NCBI GenBank assembly: GCA_018818425.1
Contig: JAHISB010000025.1
Location: forward strand, 1 to 32,295
DNA from: Patescibacteria group bacterium
GTDB taxonomy: Bacteria; Patescibacteriota; Patescibacteriia; UBA1558; UBA10009
Direction of reading: 5' to 3'
DNA length: 32,295 nucleotides
The translations under genes were made by a program, and so were the position numbers. Below the pieces are notes generated by a model. The model saw only the letters and a list, made by a program, of their open reading frames with translations. It was not told the origin of the DNA and made no database searches. This document shows, piece after piece, positions 8,227 through 16,839 of this stretch. Within the stretch, counting starts at the first letter, position 1, and each line of letters opens with the position of its first letter.

Positions 8227-8669
8227 TCGGGGATAGCTCAGTGGTAGAGCAACTGGCTGTAAGCACATTAAAAGTGAATGCCTTATGTCAGAAAAGCGGA
8301 AATATAAAGACAGGGCCAATTACCTTATTAAAGCATTCTTCTCTGTTCAAATTGTCATAGGGAAATTCACGGAAAAAAATTGCAGCTTTCTAAGCGAAAG
8401 CTTAGATTGAAACACAAGGTTAATTGACGGGAAGCCTAAACCTTAAGTATTTAAAGGCAAGGTAATCCGCAGCCAAGCCTCCGCCATAGGTGGAGGAAGG
8501 TTCAGAGACTAGAGCGTAAGCTCGTACTGTCAAGCTTAACTTGATGGGAAACGCCTTGTATCTAAGTCGAGCAAAGCTCGATATGATAATGAGATAGTCC
8601 GCCCTTTAGAGAAATCTAGAGATAAGTGTAACCAGTGGGTCGTGGGTTCGAATCCCTCTCCCCGAGCCA
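8227..8669 (+). tRNA. tRNA-Asn (GUU) interrupted by a group I intron
   Basis: The exons are 8227-8260 and 8629-8669, giving a 75-nt tRNA with encoded CCA. The acceptor is TCGGGGA/TCCCCGA, the D stem GCTC/GAGC, the anticodon stem ACTGG/CCAGT around CTGTTAA (anticodon GTT), the T arm GTGGG-TTCGAAT-CCCTC, and the discriminator is G as in other bacterial tRNA-Asn. The intron lies between anticodon positions 35 and 36 (U35 and U36). Joining after U8260 and before U8629 is the only choice seen that gives a 7-nt loop, a U at the 5' site and a G ending the intron. The T stem has one T-T mismatch (second pair). It is the substrate of the AsnRS encoded at 28322-29614. Confidence 0.93.
8261..8628 (+). 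ncRNA. Group I self-splicing intron in tRNA-Asn (IA-like), no ORF
   Basis: This 368-nt intron has a full group I core. The guide GCAGC (8382-8386) pairs with exon GCTGT and gives the conserved U.G at the 5' site. P2 is a hairpin with a GAAA loop (8389-8406). P3 is ACAAGG (8414-8419) with CCTTGT (8554-8559). P4 uses GACGGGAA (8426-8433) and AATCCGCAGCC (8464-8474); P5 is GCCT/AGGC; P6 is extended by CCTCCGCC/GGTGGAGG (8478-8496). P7 is GACTA (8507-8511) with TAGTC (8595-8599). Between P7 and P3' stand two hairpins, 8512-8523 and 8530-8544, like P7.1 and P7.2 of subgroup IA. P8 is TCGAGC/GCTCGA (8567-8581), P9 a GAAA hairpin (8605-8620). The last base is G8628. About 121 nt lie in the P1 loop. 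Confidence 0.93.
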
Positions 8670-8672
8670 GTG

Positions 8673-8704
8673 AAAAAAGATTAACCTTTGCGTTAATCTT
8701 TTTT
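8673..8704. terminator. Bidirectional Rho-independent terminator after tRNA-Asn
   Basis: A perfect 13-bp stem (8673-8685 with 8692-8704) combines GATTAAC/GTTAATC with flanking A6 and T6 tracts and a 6-nt loop. It begins 4 bp after the tRNA's CCA and works in both directions. It isolates the tRNA from the restriction operon. Confidence 0.93.
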
Positions 8705-8845
8705 CATTTGTTTTATGATTAACAAGTTAGAGATTCGAACATCGGCAGAGTTGCCGGCAACAAGTCCGCCGTTGCCAAAAGGAATGTTGCCCTTGCCCCA
8801 GCCCTCCCGTGCGCGGGCAAGGAATTAGTACTCCCTTTGCGCCTG

Positions 8846-8873
8846 TTGACAAACATGGTTTACATATGATAAC
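8846..8873 (+). promoter_or_regulatory. Candidate sigma-70 promoter of the restriction-modification operon
   Basis: A consensus TTGACA (8846-8851) is followed after 16 bp by GATAAC (8868-8873), a fair -10. Transcription would start near 8880, 25 bp before the hsdM ATG at 8905. The alternative -10 TATGAT at 8865 is too close (13 bp) to the -35. Confidence 0.45.
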
Positions 8874-8904
8874 CTGTATTCATTATAGCCACAAGTCACG
8901 AATT

Positions 8905-10710
8905 ATGCAAAAAGAACAAGAAAACTACATAACTACGGCGGAACTGGCTAAAATGCTTGGCATTAGCCGTGTTTCTGCGGCAAAGCGGGTTACAAAGCTC
9001 ATTAAAGAGGGTGCTGTTACGGCTGCGGAAAAAGGCAAGGGCTACATCATAGATAAGGATTCTTTGCCGGAAGAAATAAAGAACGAAATCCGCAAACAGC
9101 AGGAAGAAGCTGCTAAAAAAATCACCGAGCTTGGCAAAAAGGCAGGCAACGATCTTGAATTTGAAAAGGAGCTTTGGAAGGCCGCGGATAAATTGCGCGG
9201 CAGTATTGATGCCTCGGAATACAAGCATATTGTCTTAGGCCTTCTGTTCCTCAAGTATGTTTCTGATTCTTACTATCAGAGACGTTGGCAGTTGGAGCAG
9301 TGGACGAGCGATCCAAAGAACAAAGACTATTTTATAAAAAACGAAACGGAGAGAAAACATATCGTCAACGATAAAGACCAGTACAAGAGCACGGGAATTT
9401 TCTACATTCCGGAAAAATCCCGATGGGAGCAGTTGCGAAATCACGCAATGCACCACGATATCGGAAAATATATTGATGAGGCAATGGAAGCGATTGAAAA
9501 CGAAAATCCGAAAGAGCTAAAAGGAGTTTTGCCGAAAATTTATACAAAAACCACTCTGGATTATCAAATCCTCGGAGAGCTGGTAAACATTTTTTCAAAG
9601 ATTACATTTGACCACGATATAGATAAAGAAAAAGACATTCTCGGTCGCGTGTATGAATATTTTTTGGGGCAATTCGCGTCTGCGGAAGGCAAAAGAGGCG
9701 GAGAGTTTTATACTCCGCGCTCCATTGTGCGGCTTTTGGTTGAAGTGTTGTCGCCGTATGAAAACGCGCGCGTCTTTGACCCTGCTTGCGGAAGCGGCGG
9801 AATGTTTGTGCAGTCAAGCGAGTTCTTGAAGATGCACCAAAAAGATCCGACCAAAATTTCGTTCTTCGGGCAGGAAAGCAATCCGACAACGCTTCGGCTT
9901 TGCAAAATGAACCTTGCCATTCGCGGCATCATCGGCCAAATGGAAATCGGAAATTCCTATTATGACGACAAATTTCCTGATCTTCGCGCGGACTTCGTGC
10001 TGGCCAATCCTCCTTTTAACGCCGACTGGGAGCCGGGCCGACTTTCCGATAAAGACCCGCGCATTAAATTCGGCACGCCGCCCGGGAGCAACGCTAACTT
10101 TTTATGGATTCAGCACTTTATTCATCATCTTTCCCCCAATGGGATGTCTGGCTTTGTTATGGCAAATGGCGCGCTTGCCGTAGACGCAAGCAAGAGCGAA
10201 GGCAAAATCCGCAGGAAAATTATTGAGGAGGATTTAATTGATGTGATTATTGCTTGCCCGCCAAAGCTTTTTTATAATGTTGCACTCCCAGTTTCTCTTT
10301 GGTTTGTGTCAAAAAACAAGAAAAATGGCAGATTCCGTAACCGCACCGGCGAGACGCTTTTTATAGATGCACGAGATTTATTTGAGCCAGTCTCAGGGTC
10401 AAGAAAGCAAGTTACATTTACCAAAGAGCATATTCAGAAAATCGTTGGTGCAGTTCGCGCGTGGCGCGGAGAAAACGGTGCCGAAAAATATGCCGATATT
10501 GAGGGTTTTTGTAAGGCGACTAAAAAAGAAGAAATAATTAAAAATGGATATGTTCTTACGCCTGGACGCTATGTCGGCGTTGCCGAAGAAGAAGATGACG
10601 GCGTGCCGTTTGAGGAGAAGATGAAAAAGCTGTCCAGCGAACTCGAACAATATTTTAAGGAAAGTGAAAGGTTAGAAGAAAAGATAAAAGATAATTTGAA
10701 AAAGGTATGA
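8905..10710 (+). CDS. hsdM: Type I restriction-modification N6-adenine methyltransferase subunit HsdM with N-terminal helix-turn-helix
   Basis: HsdM transfers methyl groups from S-adenosylmethionine to adenine, guided by HsdS, and is part of the restriction complex. The 601-residue protein has the HsdM N-terminal helical domain (ELWKAADKLRGSID, about 92 on), the SAM-binding motif FDPACGSGGMF (Asp292) and the catalytic NPPF (368-371). The first 55 residues are an added winged helix-turn-helix (TTAELAKMLGISRVSAAKRV, about 10-29, then a Gly-rich wing), normally absent from HsdM; it could bind the operon's own promoter. An open frame continues up to 8809, but that overlaps the promoter, so ATG 8905 is chosen. 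The stop overlaps the next start (ATGA). Confidence 0.95.
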   Translation: MQKEQENYITTAELAKMLGISRVSAAKRVTKLIKEGAVTAAEKGKGYIIDKDSLPEEIKNEIRKQQEEAAKKITELGKKAGNDLEFEKELWKAADKLRGSIDASEYKHIVLGLLFLKYVSDSYYQRRWQLEQWTSDPKNKDYFIKNETERKHIVNDKDQYKSTGIFYIPEKSRWEQLRNHAMHHDIGKYIDEAMEAIENENPKELKGVLPKIYTKTTLDYQILGELVNIFSKITFDHDIDKEKDILGRVYEYFLGQFASAEGKRGGEFYTPRSIVRLLVEVLSPYENARVFDPACGSGGMFVQSSEFLKMHQKDPTKISFFGQESNPTTLRLCKMNLAIRGIIGQMEIGNSYYDDKFPDLRADFVLANPPFNADWEPGRLSDKDPRIKFGTPPGSNANFLWIQHFIHHLSPNGMSGFVMANGALAVDASKSEGKIRRKIIEEDLIDVIIACPPKLFYNVALPVSLWFVSKNKKNGRFRNRTGETLFIDARDLFEPVSGSRKQVTFTKEHIQKIVGAVRAWRGENGAEKYADIEGFCKATKKEEIIKNGYVLTPGRYVGVAEEEDDGVPFEEKMKKLSSELEQYFKESERLEEKIKDNLKKV

Positions 10711-11552
10711 AAAAACAATCAAAAAACAAAGTCATCGCGATTTTTGAAGGCAAAACAATCCGCCGCCATTGGGATGCGGAAAAAGAACTTTGGTATTTTT
10801 CGGTAGTTGACGTGGTGGGCGTGCTGAGCGCGAGCGACGATCCTAGAAACTATTGGAAAGTGCTGAAAAGCCGTCTAAAACAAGAAGGAAGCGAGGTGGT
10901 TACAAAATGTAACCAACTGAAAATGCGGGCCGCTGACGGCAAATTCTACCTAACCGACGCGGCAGATACAGAAACCATGCTTCGACTCATTCAATCAATC
11001 CCTTCGCCTAACGCTGAACCATTTAAACTCTGGCTCGCTCGTGTTGGGTATGAACGGCTGGAGGAAACAGCGGATCCGGAACTTGCCATCAACCGAGCGC
11101 TAAAAACTTATTTACAAAAAGGATACAGCCCGGAATGGGTGAACCAACGGCTCAAAAGCATTGAAATCAGAAAAGCGCTGACAGATGAATGGGAAAAGCG
11201 CGGCGCAAAAGAAGGCGTTGAGTTTGCGATTCTTACGGATGAAATATCCAAAGCATGGGCGGGATTGACGACGAAAGAATATAAAAACCTCAAGGGTTTA
11301 AAGAAAGAAAACTTGCGCGATAATATGACGAACCTTGAGCTGGTATTGAATATGTTGGCCGAAACCGCGACAACGGAAATTTCTCAAAAGCGCGAACCGA
11401 AAAATTTTCCGGAAAACCGCCAAGTCGCCCGCGAGGGCGGCACTGTTGCCGGCCATGCCCGCAAAGAAATTGAATCCAAAACCGGCAAGAAGGCAATCAC
11501 GAGAAAGAACGCCAAACAGCTTCGCGGCGGTGAGAATAAGAAGTTAAGATAA
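10707..11552 (+). CDS. Bro-N / DinD-like protein inside the restriction operon
   Basis: The first 110 or so residues of this 281-residue protein look like a Bro-N domain, known from viral Bro and phage antirepressor proteins (WYFSVVDVVGVL near residues 28-39, NYWKVLKSRL near 48-57). The C-terminal third, with FPENRQVAREGGTVAGHARK and then TGKKAITRKNAKQLR, is like the end of the DNA-damage-inducible protein DinD. It starts in the hsdM stop codon (ATGA overlap) and ends 1 bp before hsdS, so it is translated with the restriction enzyme. Related proteins sit in type I loci of other bacteria. A role as DNA-binding regulator or modulator of restriction is an inference; DinD of E. coli is known to inhibit RecA activity. 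Confidence 0.85.
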   Translation: MKKQSKNKVIAIFEGKTIRRHWDAEKELWYFSVVDVVGVLSASDDPRNYWKVLKSRLKQEGSEVVTKCNQLKMRAADGKFYLTDAADTETMLRLIQSIPSPNAEPFKLWLARVGYERLEETADPELAINRALKTYLQKGYSPEWVNQRLKSIEIRKALTDEWEKRGAKEGVEFAILTDEISKAWAGLTTKEYKNLKGLKKENLRDNMTNLELVLNMLAETATTEISQKREPKNFPENRQVAREGGTVAGHARKEIESKTGKKAITRKNAKQLRGGENKKLR

Positions 11553-11553
11553 T

Positions 11554-12768
11554 ATGACCACGCAAACTAAAACAACTTGGCGGAAGATGAAGTTGGGGGA
11601 GGTGCTTTCTGTTTCTGGTGGCGGCACTCCAAGCACTCATAATTCTGACTACTGGCATGGTGAAATTCCGTGGCTTACTCCAGCGGAAGTTTCTGGATTT
11701 TCCAGTCGCTTTATTGATAAAACAGGGCGAAATATTTCTAAACAGGGCCTCAAACATTCTTCTGCAAAATTAATGCCCGAGGATTCATTACTCCTAACCA
11801 GCCGCGCCACAATTGGGGATGTTGTAATAAATAAAGTTCCGATGGCAACCAATCAGGGCTTTATAAATATTGAGCCAAGCAGCGAAGTTGATCAGATGTT
11901 TCTATTTTATTGGCTCAAGCGCAATCATGATTATTTCAATCAAATTGCGGTTGGTTCAACATTCCCAGAATTAATAAAATCAGTTTTTAAGGAAATTGAG
12001 ATTGAACTTCCAAGTCTGACGGATCAAAAACGCATCGCCAACATTCTTTCCGCTTTTGATGACAAGATTGAGTTGAATAATAAAATCAGCCAGACGCTGG
12101 AGCAAATGGCGCAGGCGATTTTTAAGGAGTGGTTTGTAAATTTCAAATTCCCCGGCCATGAAAAAGTAAAAATGGTTGATTCTGAATTAGGAAAAATTCC
12201 GGAGGGATGGGAAGTGAAGTCTCTTGATGAGATTGCTAACTTTTTGAACGGTCTCGCATTGCAAAAGTATCGTCCAAGTAACGATCGAGACGTTTTGCCC
12301 GTAATTAAGATTCGAGAAATGAACAATGGTATCGATAAAAACACCGAACTTGCCAGCTCAAGTATCGATGAAAAATACAAAGTTAAAGCAGGCGATATTC
12401 TTTTTTCTTGGTCTGGAAGTCTAGAATTGATGCGTTGGACCGAACGGACGGGGGCACTAAATCAACATCTCTTCAAGGTAACATCAGAAAATTATCCCAA
12501 TTGGTTTTTCTATTACTGGATACAGAGGCATTTATCCTTTTTTAGGGTAGTTGCTAGTGGTAAGGCGACTTCAATGGGACACATTCAGCGGCATCATTTA
12601 TCGGAGGCATTAGTTGTCGTCCCACGGCAAGAAATTCTTGATAAGGCAAACGATCTTATTTCTCCAATGTTTAAAAACATTCTTGAATTAAGAATGGAAA
12701 ACCAAAAATTATTCGCGCTCCGCGATTTGCTTTTGCCAAAATTAATGAGCGGGGAAATAAAAGTATGA
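11554..12768 (+). CDS. hsdS: Type I restriction-modification specificity subunit HsdS
   Basis: HsdS recognises the two halves of the target DNA site and holds the HsdM and HsdR subunits. The 404-residue protein shows the usual two-fold plan: a first target-recognition domain (about 1-145, with GGGTPST and IPWLTPAEVSG), the first conserved helix (LTDQKRIANILSAFDDKIELNN, about 152-173, given here in parts as LTDQKRIANIL and DDKIELNN), then IPEGWEVKSLDEIA opening the second domain (about 212 on), and a second helix ending in LRDLLLPKLMSGEIKV at the C-terminus. The length fits the family. It begins 1 bp after the Bro/DinD-like gene and overlaps the next gene by 4 bp. The DNA target cannot be read from sequence. 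Confidence 0.96.
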   Translation: MTTQTKTTWRKMKLGEVLSVSGGGTPSTHNSDYWHGEIPWLTPAEVSGFSSRFIDKTGRNISKQGLKHSSAKLMPEDSLLLTSRATIGDVVINKVPMATNQGFINIEPSSEVDQMFLFYWLKRNHDYFNQIAVGSTFPELIKSVFKEIEIELPSLTDQKRIANILSAFDDKIELNNKISQTLEQMAQAIFKEWFVNFKFPGHEKVKMVDSELGKIPEGWEVKSLDEIANFLNGLALQKYRPSNDRDVLPVIKIREMNNGIDKNTELASSSIDEKYKVKAGDILFSWSGSLELMRWTERTGALNQHLFKVTSENYPNWFFYYWIQRHLSFFRVVASGKATSMGHIQRHHLSEALVVVPRQEILDKANDLISPMFKNILELRMENQKLFALRDLLLPKLMSGEIKV

Positions 12769-13406
12769 AGAAGAAAATCCAACCATTTAGCAGAGATTTA
12801 AAAATGCCGCGTCTTTATCGCGATGACTTAGAGTCGATAGAAAAGATCATCAAAGATAAGTTGAAACCTAGAGAATACAAGCTGGAAACCAAAGATTTTG
12901 AATATGATGAGCTTGGAACAATCCCGAAAAACAATACACCGATTACAGATTTTCATATTCAGACTCACAGCCCATACATAAGTATTGACTTCAATAGGTT
13001 TAGTGCGCAGATTTATGCAGGCGATGATGACTTAAATACGACCGGTGCGTTGTTTAAAATTAACGATATTCTCTCAAAGAAAGAGAGGAAAGTTTTATTT
13101 TGGTCTCAAAAAATCGCAGTATGGCTTGCTCCGATATTATTCATTGCACCAATCCAAGCACTAACAGAAATCGGAGAGATAAAATCAGTTAAGCATTGGG
13201 TTGCGCTTGGCATGGCGTTTATCGCTGCAATTTGGTGGATAGTGAGTTTTCACTCGAGCATGCATCGGTTTTCGGTAATCACACTTGTCTCTTTCGAAGA
13301 AAAACCAGGATTTATTAGAAGGAACAAAGACCAAATTATTATTGGCTTTGTTGTTGGAATCCCAGTTGCTATTGTCAGTTTTTTATTTGGCTTATTGTTA
13401 AAATAA
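12765..13406 (+). CDS. Uncharacterised membrane protein coupled to the restriction operon
   Basis: I do not recognise this 213-residue protein. Its first 110 residues are charged and soluble, with a helical start (RDDLESIEKIIKDKLKPREY) and a mixed strand-like part. Then come three hydrophobic segments, about residues 117-133, 145-162 and 191-212, the last ending in LLLK at the C-terminus. It starts within the hsdS stop codon (ATGA) and ends 3 bp before hsdR, so it is translated together with the enzyme. A membrane protein is not a normal part of a type I system. It may anchor the complex near incoming DNA or be an effector, but both are guesses. Confidence 0.85.
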   Translation: MKKKIQPFSRDLKMPRLYRDDLESIEKIIKDKLKPREYKLETKDFEYDELGTIPKNNTPITDFHIQTHSPYISIDFNRFSAQIYAGDDDLNTTGALFKINDILSKKERKVLFWSQKIAVWLAPILFIAPIQALTEIGEIKSVKHWVALGMAFIAAIWWIVSFHSSMHRFSVITLVSFEEKPGFIRRNKDQIIIGFVVGIPVAIVSFLFGLLLK

Positions 13407-13409
13407 ACT

Positions 13410-16400
13410 ATGAACAAACTTAACGAAGACACATTAACCGAACAGCCGGTCATAGAATGGCTTAAGGAAATGGGCTACGACTATGAATTTGGGCCGGATT
13501 TGGCGCCGGGCCAAGTTTTGAGCGAGCGCGAAGATTTTCGCGAGGTTGTTTTGACTGGCCGCTTGAAACGATCTATTCGTCGGCTCAATCCGGACTTACC
13601 AGAGGCCACGATTGATGATGTGGTGCGAGCTATTACCAGAGTTGAACATCCGAATTTGGAAATTGCAAACAAAGAAGTTTTCAAACTGCTTACCGAAGGC
13701 GTGAAGATTGGTGTGCGCGATGAAGCTGGCGAAGAACGGGGACGGCTCGTTAAAGTTTTTGATTTTGAAAACCCCCAGAACAATGAATTTTTGGTCGTCA
13801 ATCAATTCGCGATTCAAGGATTGGAAAAAGTCCGACGGCCGGATGTGGTGGTTTTTGTGAATGGAATCCCGCTGGCAATTTTTGAACTCAAAAACCCCGT
13901 GCTTGAAAATGCAACAATCTACACTGCCTATGAGCAGCTGCGGGAGTATAAAAAAGATATTCCGGAGATTTTCAAATACAATCAGGTGCTTGTCGTGGGC
14001 GATTTAATTGAAGCGAGACACGGCACAATTTCTTCGGCGTGGGAATGGTTTTCTCATTGGAAAGGCATTGAGAGCGAGGATGAAAAGAATCATGGCATTT
14101 CCGAACTTGAGACGTTGACGCGAGGAATTTTTCACAAGGTTCGGTTTTTAGACATTGTTCAAAACTTCATTGTTTTTGAGGCAGATGCCGAAAGAGACGC
14201 AAGTAAATACACAAAAAAGATGGCGATGTACCATCAGTATTTCGGCGTAAACAAAGCCGTCAGCGAAACCTTGCGCGCCGCAAAACCCAGAGGGAATAAA
14301 AAAATCGGCGTTTTTTGGCATACGCAAGGATCGGGCAAATCGCTTTCTATGGTTTTCTACACGAACAAAGCCAAGCGGCTGGAAGAATTGAAAAGCCCGA
14401 CATTTGTATTTTTGACGGACAGAAATGATCTTGACGGGCAATTTTATAAAACATTTTTACGAAGCGGCTATTCAAGCGCGAAGCAAGCGGAAAGTGTTGC
14501 AGATTTGAAGGAAAGACTGCGCGAAGCGGCCGGCGAACTTATTTTTACGACAATTCAGAAATTTGATACTGAATACGAGGTTTTGAGCGAACGAGAAAAT
14601 ATCATTGTTGTTGCGGACGAAGCGCACCGCTCGCAGTATGCGAAATTTGCCGGCAATGTCCGCGTTGCACTGCCCTCCGCTTCTTTCATGGGCATCACCG
14701 GTACGCCGATAAGTCTGCAAAATCGCGAAACGCGACTTGTGTTTGGCGATCACATCAGCGAATACAAGATAAACCAAGCCGTAGAAGACGGTGCGACTGT
14801 GCCGATTTATTACGAAGGCCGTCTCGTGCCCTTGCACTTGACAAACCAATTTATTGATGAGGAATTTGAGGACTTGACCGGCGAGATAGAATTTGAGGCA
14901 AAAGAGGTGTATAAGCGCAAATGGGCGCGACTTGAGCAGGCTGTAAGCGCAAAGGATCGTCTGGAGCAAGTGGCAAACGATATAGTTTCGCATTTTAACA
15001 ATCGCGGGCTTGAAGGAAAAGGCATGATTGTAACGATTTCAAGAAAGACGGCAGTTGAGATGTATAAAATAATTTCAGCAATTTCGGATGCGCCGGAAGT
15101 GGCGGTGGTTATTTCAAAGCCGGAAGAATTTCCGGAACTTCATCAAAGTAGAGATACAAAAGAATTGGAAAAGAGATTCAAGAATCCGGACGATACCTTA
15201 AAGCTCGTGATTGTATGCGATATGTGGTTGACCGGCTTTGATGTTCCTTCGCTCCACACGATGTATATTGATAAGCCGCTCAAAAATCATACCTTGATGC
15301 AAGCGATAGCCCGCGTCAATAGAATTTTTAAGGACAAGCCCGGCGGTCTTATCGTGGACTATATTGGAATTGCTGACGATCTAAAGAAAGCCCTCTCAAT
15401 TTATAGCTCCGGCATCCAGAAGGAGGCGATGATACCGATTGAGGAAATTATTGCCAAGATGATGGAAAAATATGATATCGTTTGCGCGATGTTTGCCGGC
15501 GTTGAATACCAAGAATGGAAAAAACTGAAAGGTGCGGAGCCCGCACAATTACTACTTCAAGGAATGAACGCCGTTGTTACGAGTATAGATAAAAATGGCA
15601 AGGAAAGACTGGATGAAGAAAAAAAGAAACGTTTTCTTAAAGAAACGGAGTTACTGTCCCAGCTTTTTGCATTTGCTATGCCGCACAAGGAGGCAAACGC
15701 CATACGGAATGAAGTTGAATTTTTCCAAGCAGTGAAGCGCGCGGTCATCAAACGGACTATCGTTCGACCCGAAGGCATTGGTTTTGATGTTGAATCCGCT
15801 GTTCGGGAACTTGTCTCAAAAGCAATATCAGCCGAAGGCGTTATTGATATTTTTGATATGAAAGGTAAAGGAAGGCCGGATATTTCCATATTTGACGAAA
15901 AATTTTTAGAAGAAGTAAAAAATATGAAATACAGGAATCTTTCCGTGGATGTTCTTCGGAAACTCTTGAATGACGAACTCCGAGTGCGGATGAGGAAAAA
16001 TTTGGTTCGTTACAAATCGCTTCTTGATATGTTGGAAGATATAATTGAAAAATACGAAAACAATATCATCAATTCCACAAAAGTTATTGAGAAATTGATT
16101 GAATTAGCAAAGGAAATCAGGAAAGTTGAGAAACAGGGTGAAGGTATCGGCTTGTCGGAGGAAGAAATGGCATTTTATGATGCGATATCAGTCGGCCGCA
16201 AAGCAATCAACGGAAATGGAGAATTGAAGGAATTGGTACGCGAGCTTGTCAAAATTATCAAGAGAGATTTAGCGATTGATTGGATGAATAATGATATAAT
16301 CAAGGCGAGGATACGTGCGAATGTTAAGTTGCTATTGTTGCGAAAAGGATACAAAGCGGAAGAGAGCGAAAAGGTTTTGGATTTGATATATCAACAAGCG

Positions 16401-16439
16401 TTTTCGCTCTATAGAGATTTTGTGCCAGTGATGGCATAA
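13410..16439 (+). CDS. hsdR: Type I restriction endonuclease subunit HsdR
   Basis: HsdR is the ATP-driven translocase and nuclease that cuts DNA far from unmethylated target sites. The 1009-residue protein has an N-terminal PD-(D/E)xK nuclease (Asp145, Glu159, Lys161 in IFELKNP), then a superfamily 2 helicase motor: Walker A HTQGSGKS (304-311), DEAH (403-406), motif III GITGTP, and late motifs with [18 protein letters not shown] and QAIARVNR. The C-terminal 300 residues are helical and should bind HsdM. The length fits the family. It is the last gene of the operon, 3 bp after the membrane protein. No terminator follows closely; the first plus-strand one is at 16800-16823 or 17554. Confidence 0.97.
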   Translation: MNKLNEDTLTEQPVIEWLKEMGYDYEFGPDLAPGQVLSEREDFREVVLTGRLKRSIRRLNPDLPEATIDDVVRAITRVEHPNLEIANKEVFKLLTEGVKIGVRDEAGEERGRLVKVFDFENPQNNEFLVVNQFAIQGLEKVRRPDVVVFVNGIPLAIFELKNPVLENATIYTAYEQLREYKKDIPEIFKYNQVLVVGDLIEARHGTISSAWEWFSHWKGIESEDEKNHGISELETLTRGIFHKVRFLDIVQNFIVFEADAERDASKYTKKMAMYHQYFGVNKAVSETLRAAKPRGNKKIGVFWHTQGSGKSLSMVFYTNKAKRLEELKSPTFVFLTDRNDLDGQFYKTFLRSGYSSAKQAESVADLKERLREAAGELIFTTIQKFDTEYEVLSERENIIVVADEAHRSQYAKFAGNVRVALPSASFMGITGTPISLQNRETRLVFGDHISEYKINQAVEDGATVPIYYEGRLVPLHLTNQFIDEEFEDLTGEIEFEAKEVYKRKWARLEQAVSAKDRLEQVANDIVSHFNNRGLEGKGMIVTISRKTAVEMYKIISAISDAPEVAVVISKPEEFPELHQSRDTKELEKRFKNPDDTLKLVIVCDMWLTGFDVPSLHTMYIDKPLKNHTLMQAIARVNRIFKDKPGGLIVDYIGIADDLKKALSIYSSGIQKEAMIPIEEIIAKMMEKYDIVCAMFAGVEYQEWKKLKGAEPAQLLLQGMNAVVTSIDKNGKERLDEEKKKRFLKETELLSQLFAFAMPHKEANAIRNEVEFFQAVKRAVIKRTIVRPEGIGFDVESAVRELVSKAISAEGVIDIFDMKGKGRPDISIFDEKFLEEVKNMKYRNLSVDVLRKLLNDELRVRMRKNLVRYKSLLDMLEDIIEKYENNIINSTKVIEKLIELAKEIRKVEKQGEGIGLSEEEMAFYDAISVGRKAINGNGELKELVRELVKIIKRDLAIDWMNNDIIKARIRANVKLLLLRKGYKAEESEKVLDLIYQQAFSLYRDFVPVMA

Positions 16440-16557
16440 AATCTCATCCCGCCTCTGTAAAAAATTTCTTTCGGAACGCCAAAATTCAGCGTTCAGATTT
16501 TCGCTAAAAAAAGTCCCTTCAATAGACTCAGGACAAGTCGGATTTCGTTCAGCGTTC

Positions 16558-16677
16558 GGAGCCATCAAATTTTTATCAAGCGACCTGCCTGCCCTCCAAA
16601 GCTTTCTTGACCTCCGAAGTTTTAACGAAGGAGGTAGCGGAAGTGGGAATGCGTCATAAACTCATTAGAATATCAAA
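16558..16677. repeat. 120-bp direct repeat, left copy
   Basis: This 120-bp segment recurs at 17432-17551 with a single base difference seen (AAGCGACC here, AAGTGACC there). The two copies flank 754 bp that hold the orphan gene at 16840-17319. The segment contains CCTCCGAAG...GAAGGAGG, a possible imperfect hairpin. The 118 bp before it (16440-16557) hold no gene but a degenerate copy of the dispersed word CCTTC-A-AG-CTCAGGACAAG, also seen at 20346-20368. Confidence 0.9.
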
Positions 16678-16793
16678 TAAATACAATATCCACAGGCCTA
16701 CTTGATTTTTTTAAGAATATACTGTATATTACAGATGTGCTTGTGGGGCGTCAGCCCTATTCGGCTAACTCATAAGCTGAAGGCAAGCATACA

Positions 16794-16823
16794 AAAAAAC
16801 CGCTAAAATAAGCGGTGTTTTTG
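16794..16823 (-). terminator. Rho-independent terminator of the orphan gene, probably bidirectional
   Basis: ACCGCT (16800-16805) and AGCGGT (16812-16817) form a 6-bp stem over a 6-nt loop. On the minus strand it is followed by a T6 tract, 17 bp past the stop codon of the 16840-17319 gene. On the plus strand GTTTTT follows, so it could also end read-through from hsdR. Confidence 0.85.
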
Positions 16824-16839
16824 TTTATATTTTTATTAT

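Noticed and set aside
8261-8628. Homing endonuclease gene in the intron
   Set aside because: No open frame of useful length is present in 368 nt; the P1 insert is non-coding.
8227-8669. tRNA-Tyr with anticodon GUA
   Set aside because: Reading straight into the intron gives CTGTA, which looks like GUA. No join with that anticodon gives both a 7-nt loop and group I splice rules, and the variable loop is short, unlike bacterial tRNA-Tyr. Discriminator G and the overall sequence fit tRNA-Asn.
14472-14993. 173-residue minus-strand frame inside hsdR
   Set aside because: It lies opposite conserved helicase motifs of HsdR and has the composition of an antisense shadow.
16332-16568. 78-residue minus-strand frame at the end of hsdR
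   Set aside because: It contains the dispersed repeat word and overlaps hsdR; no support as a gene.
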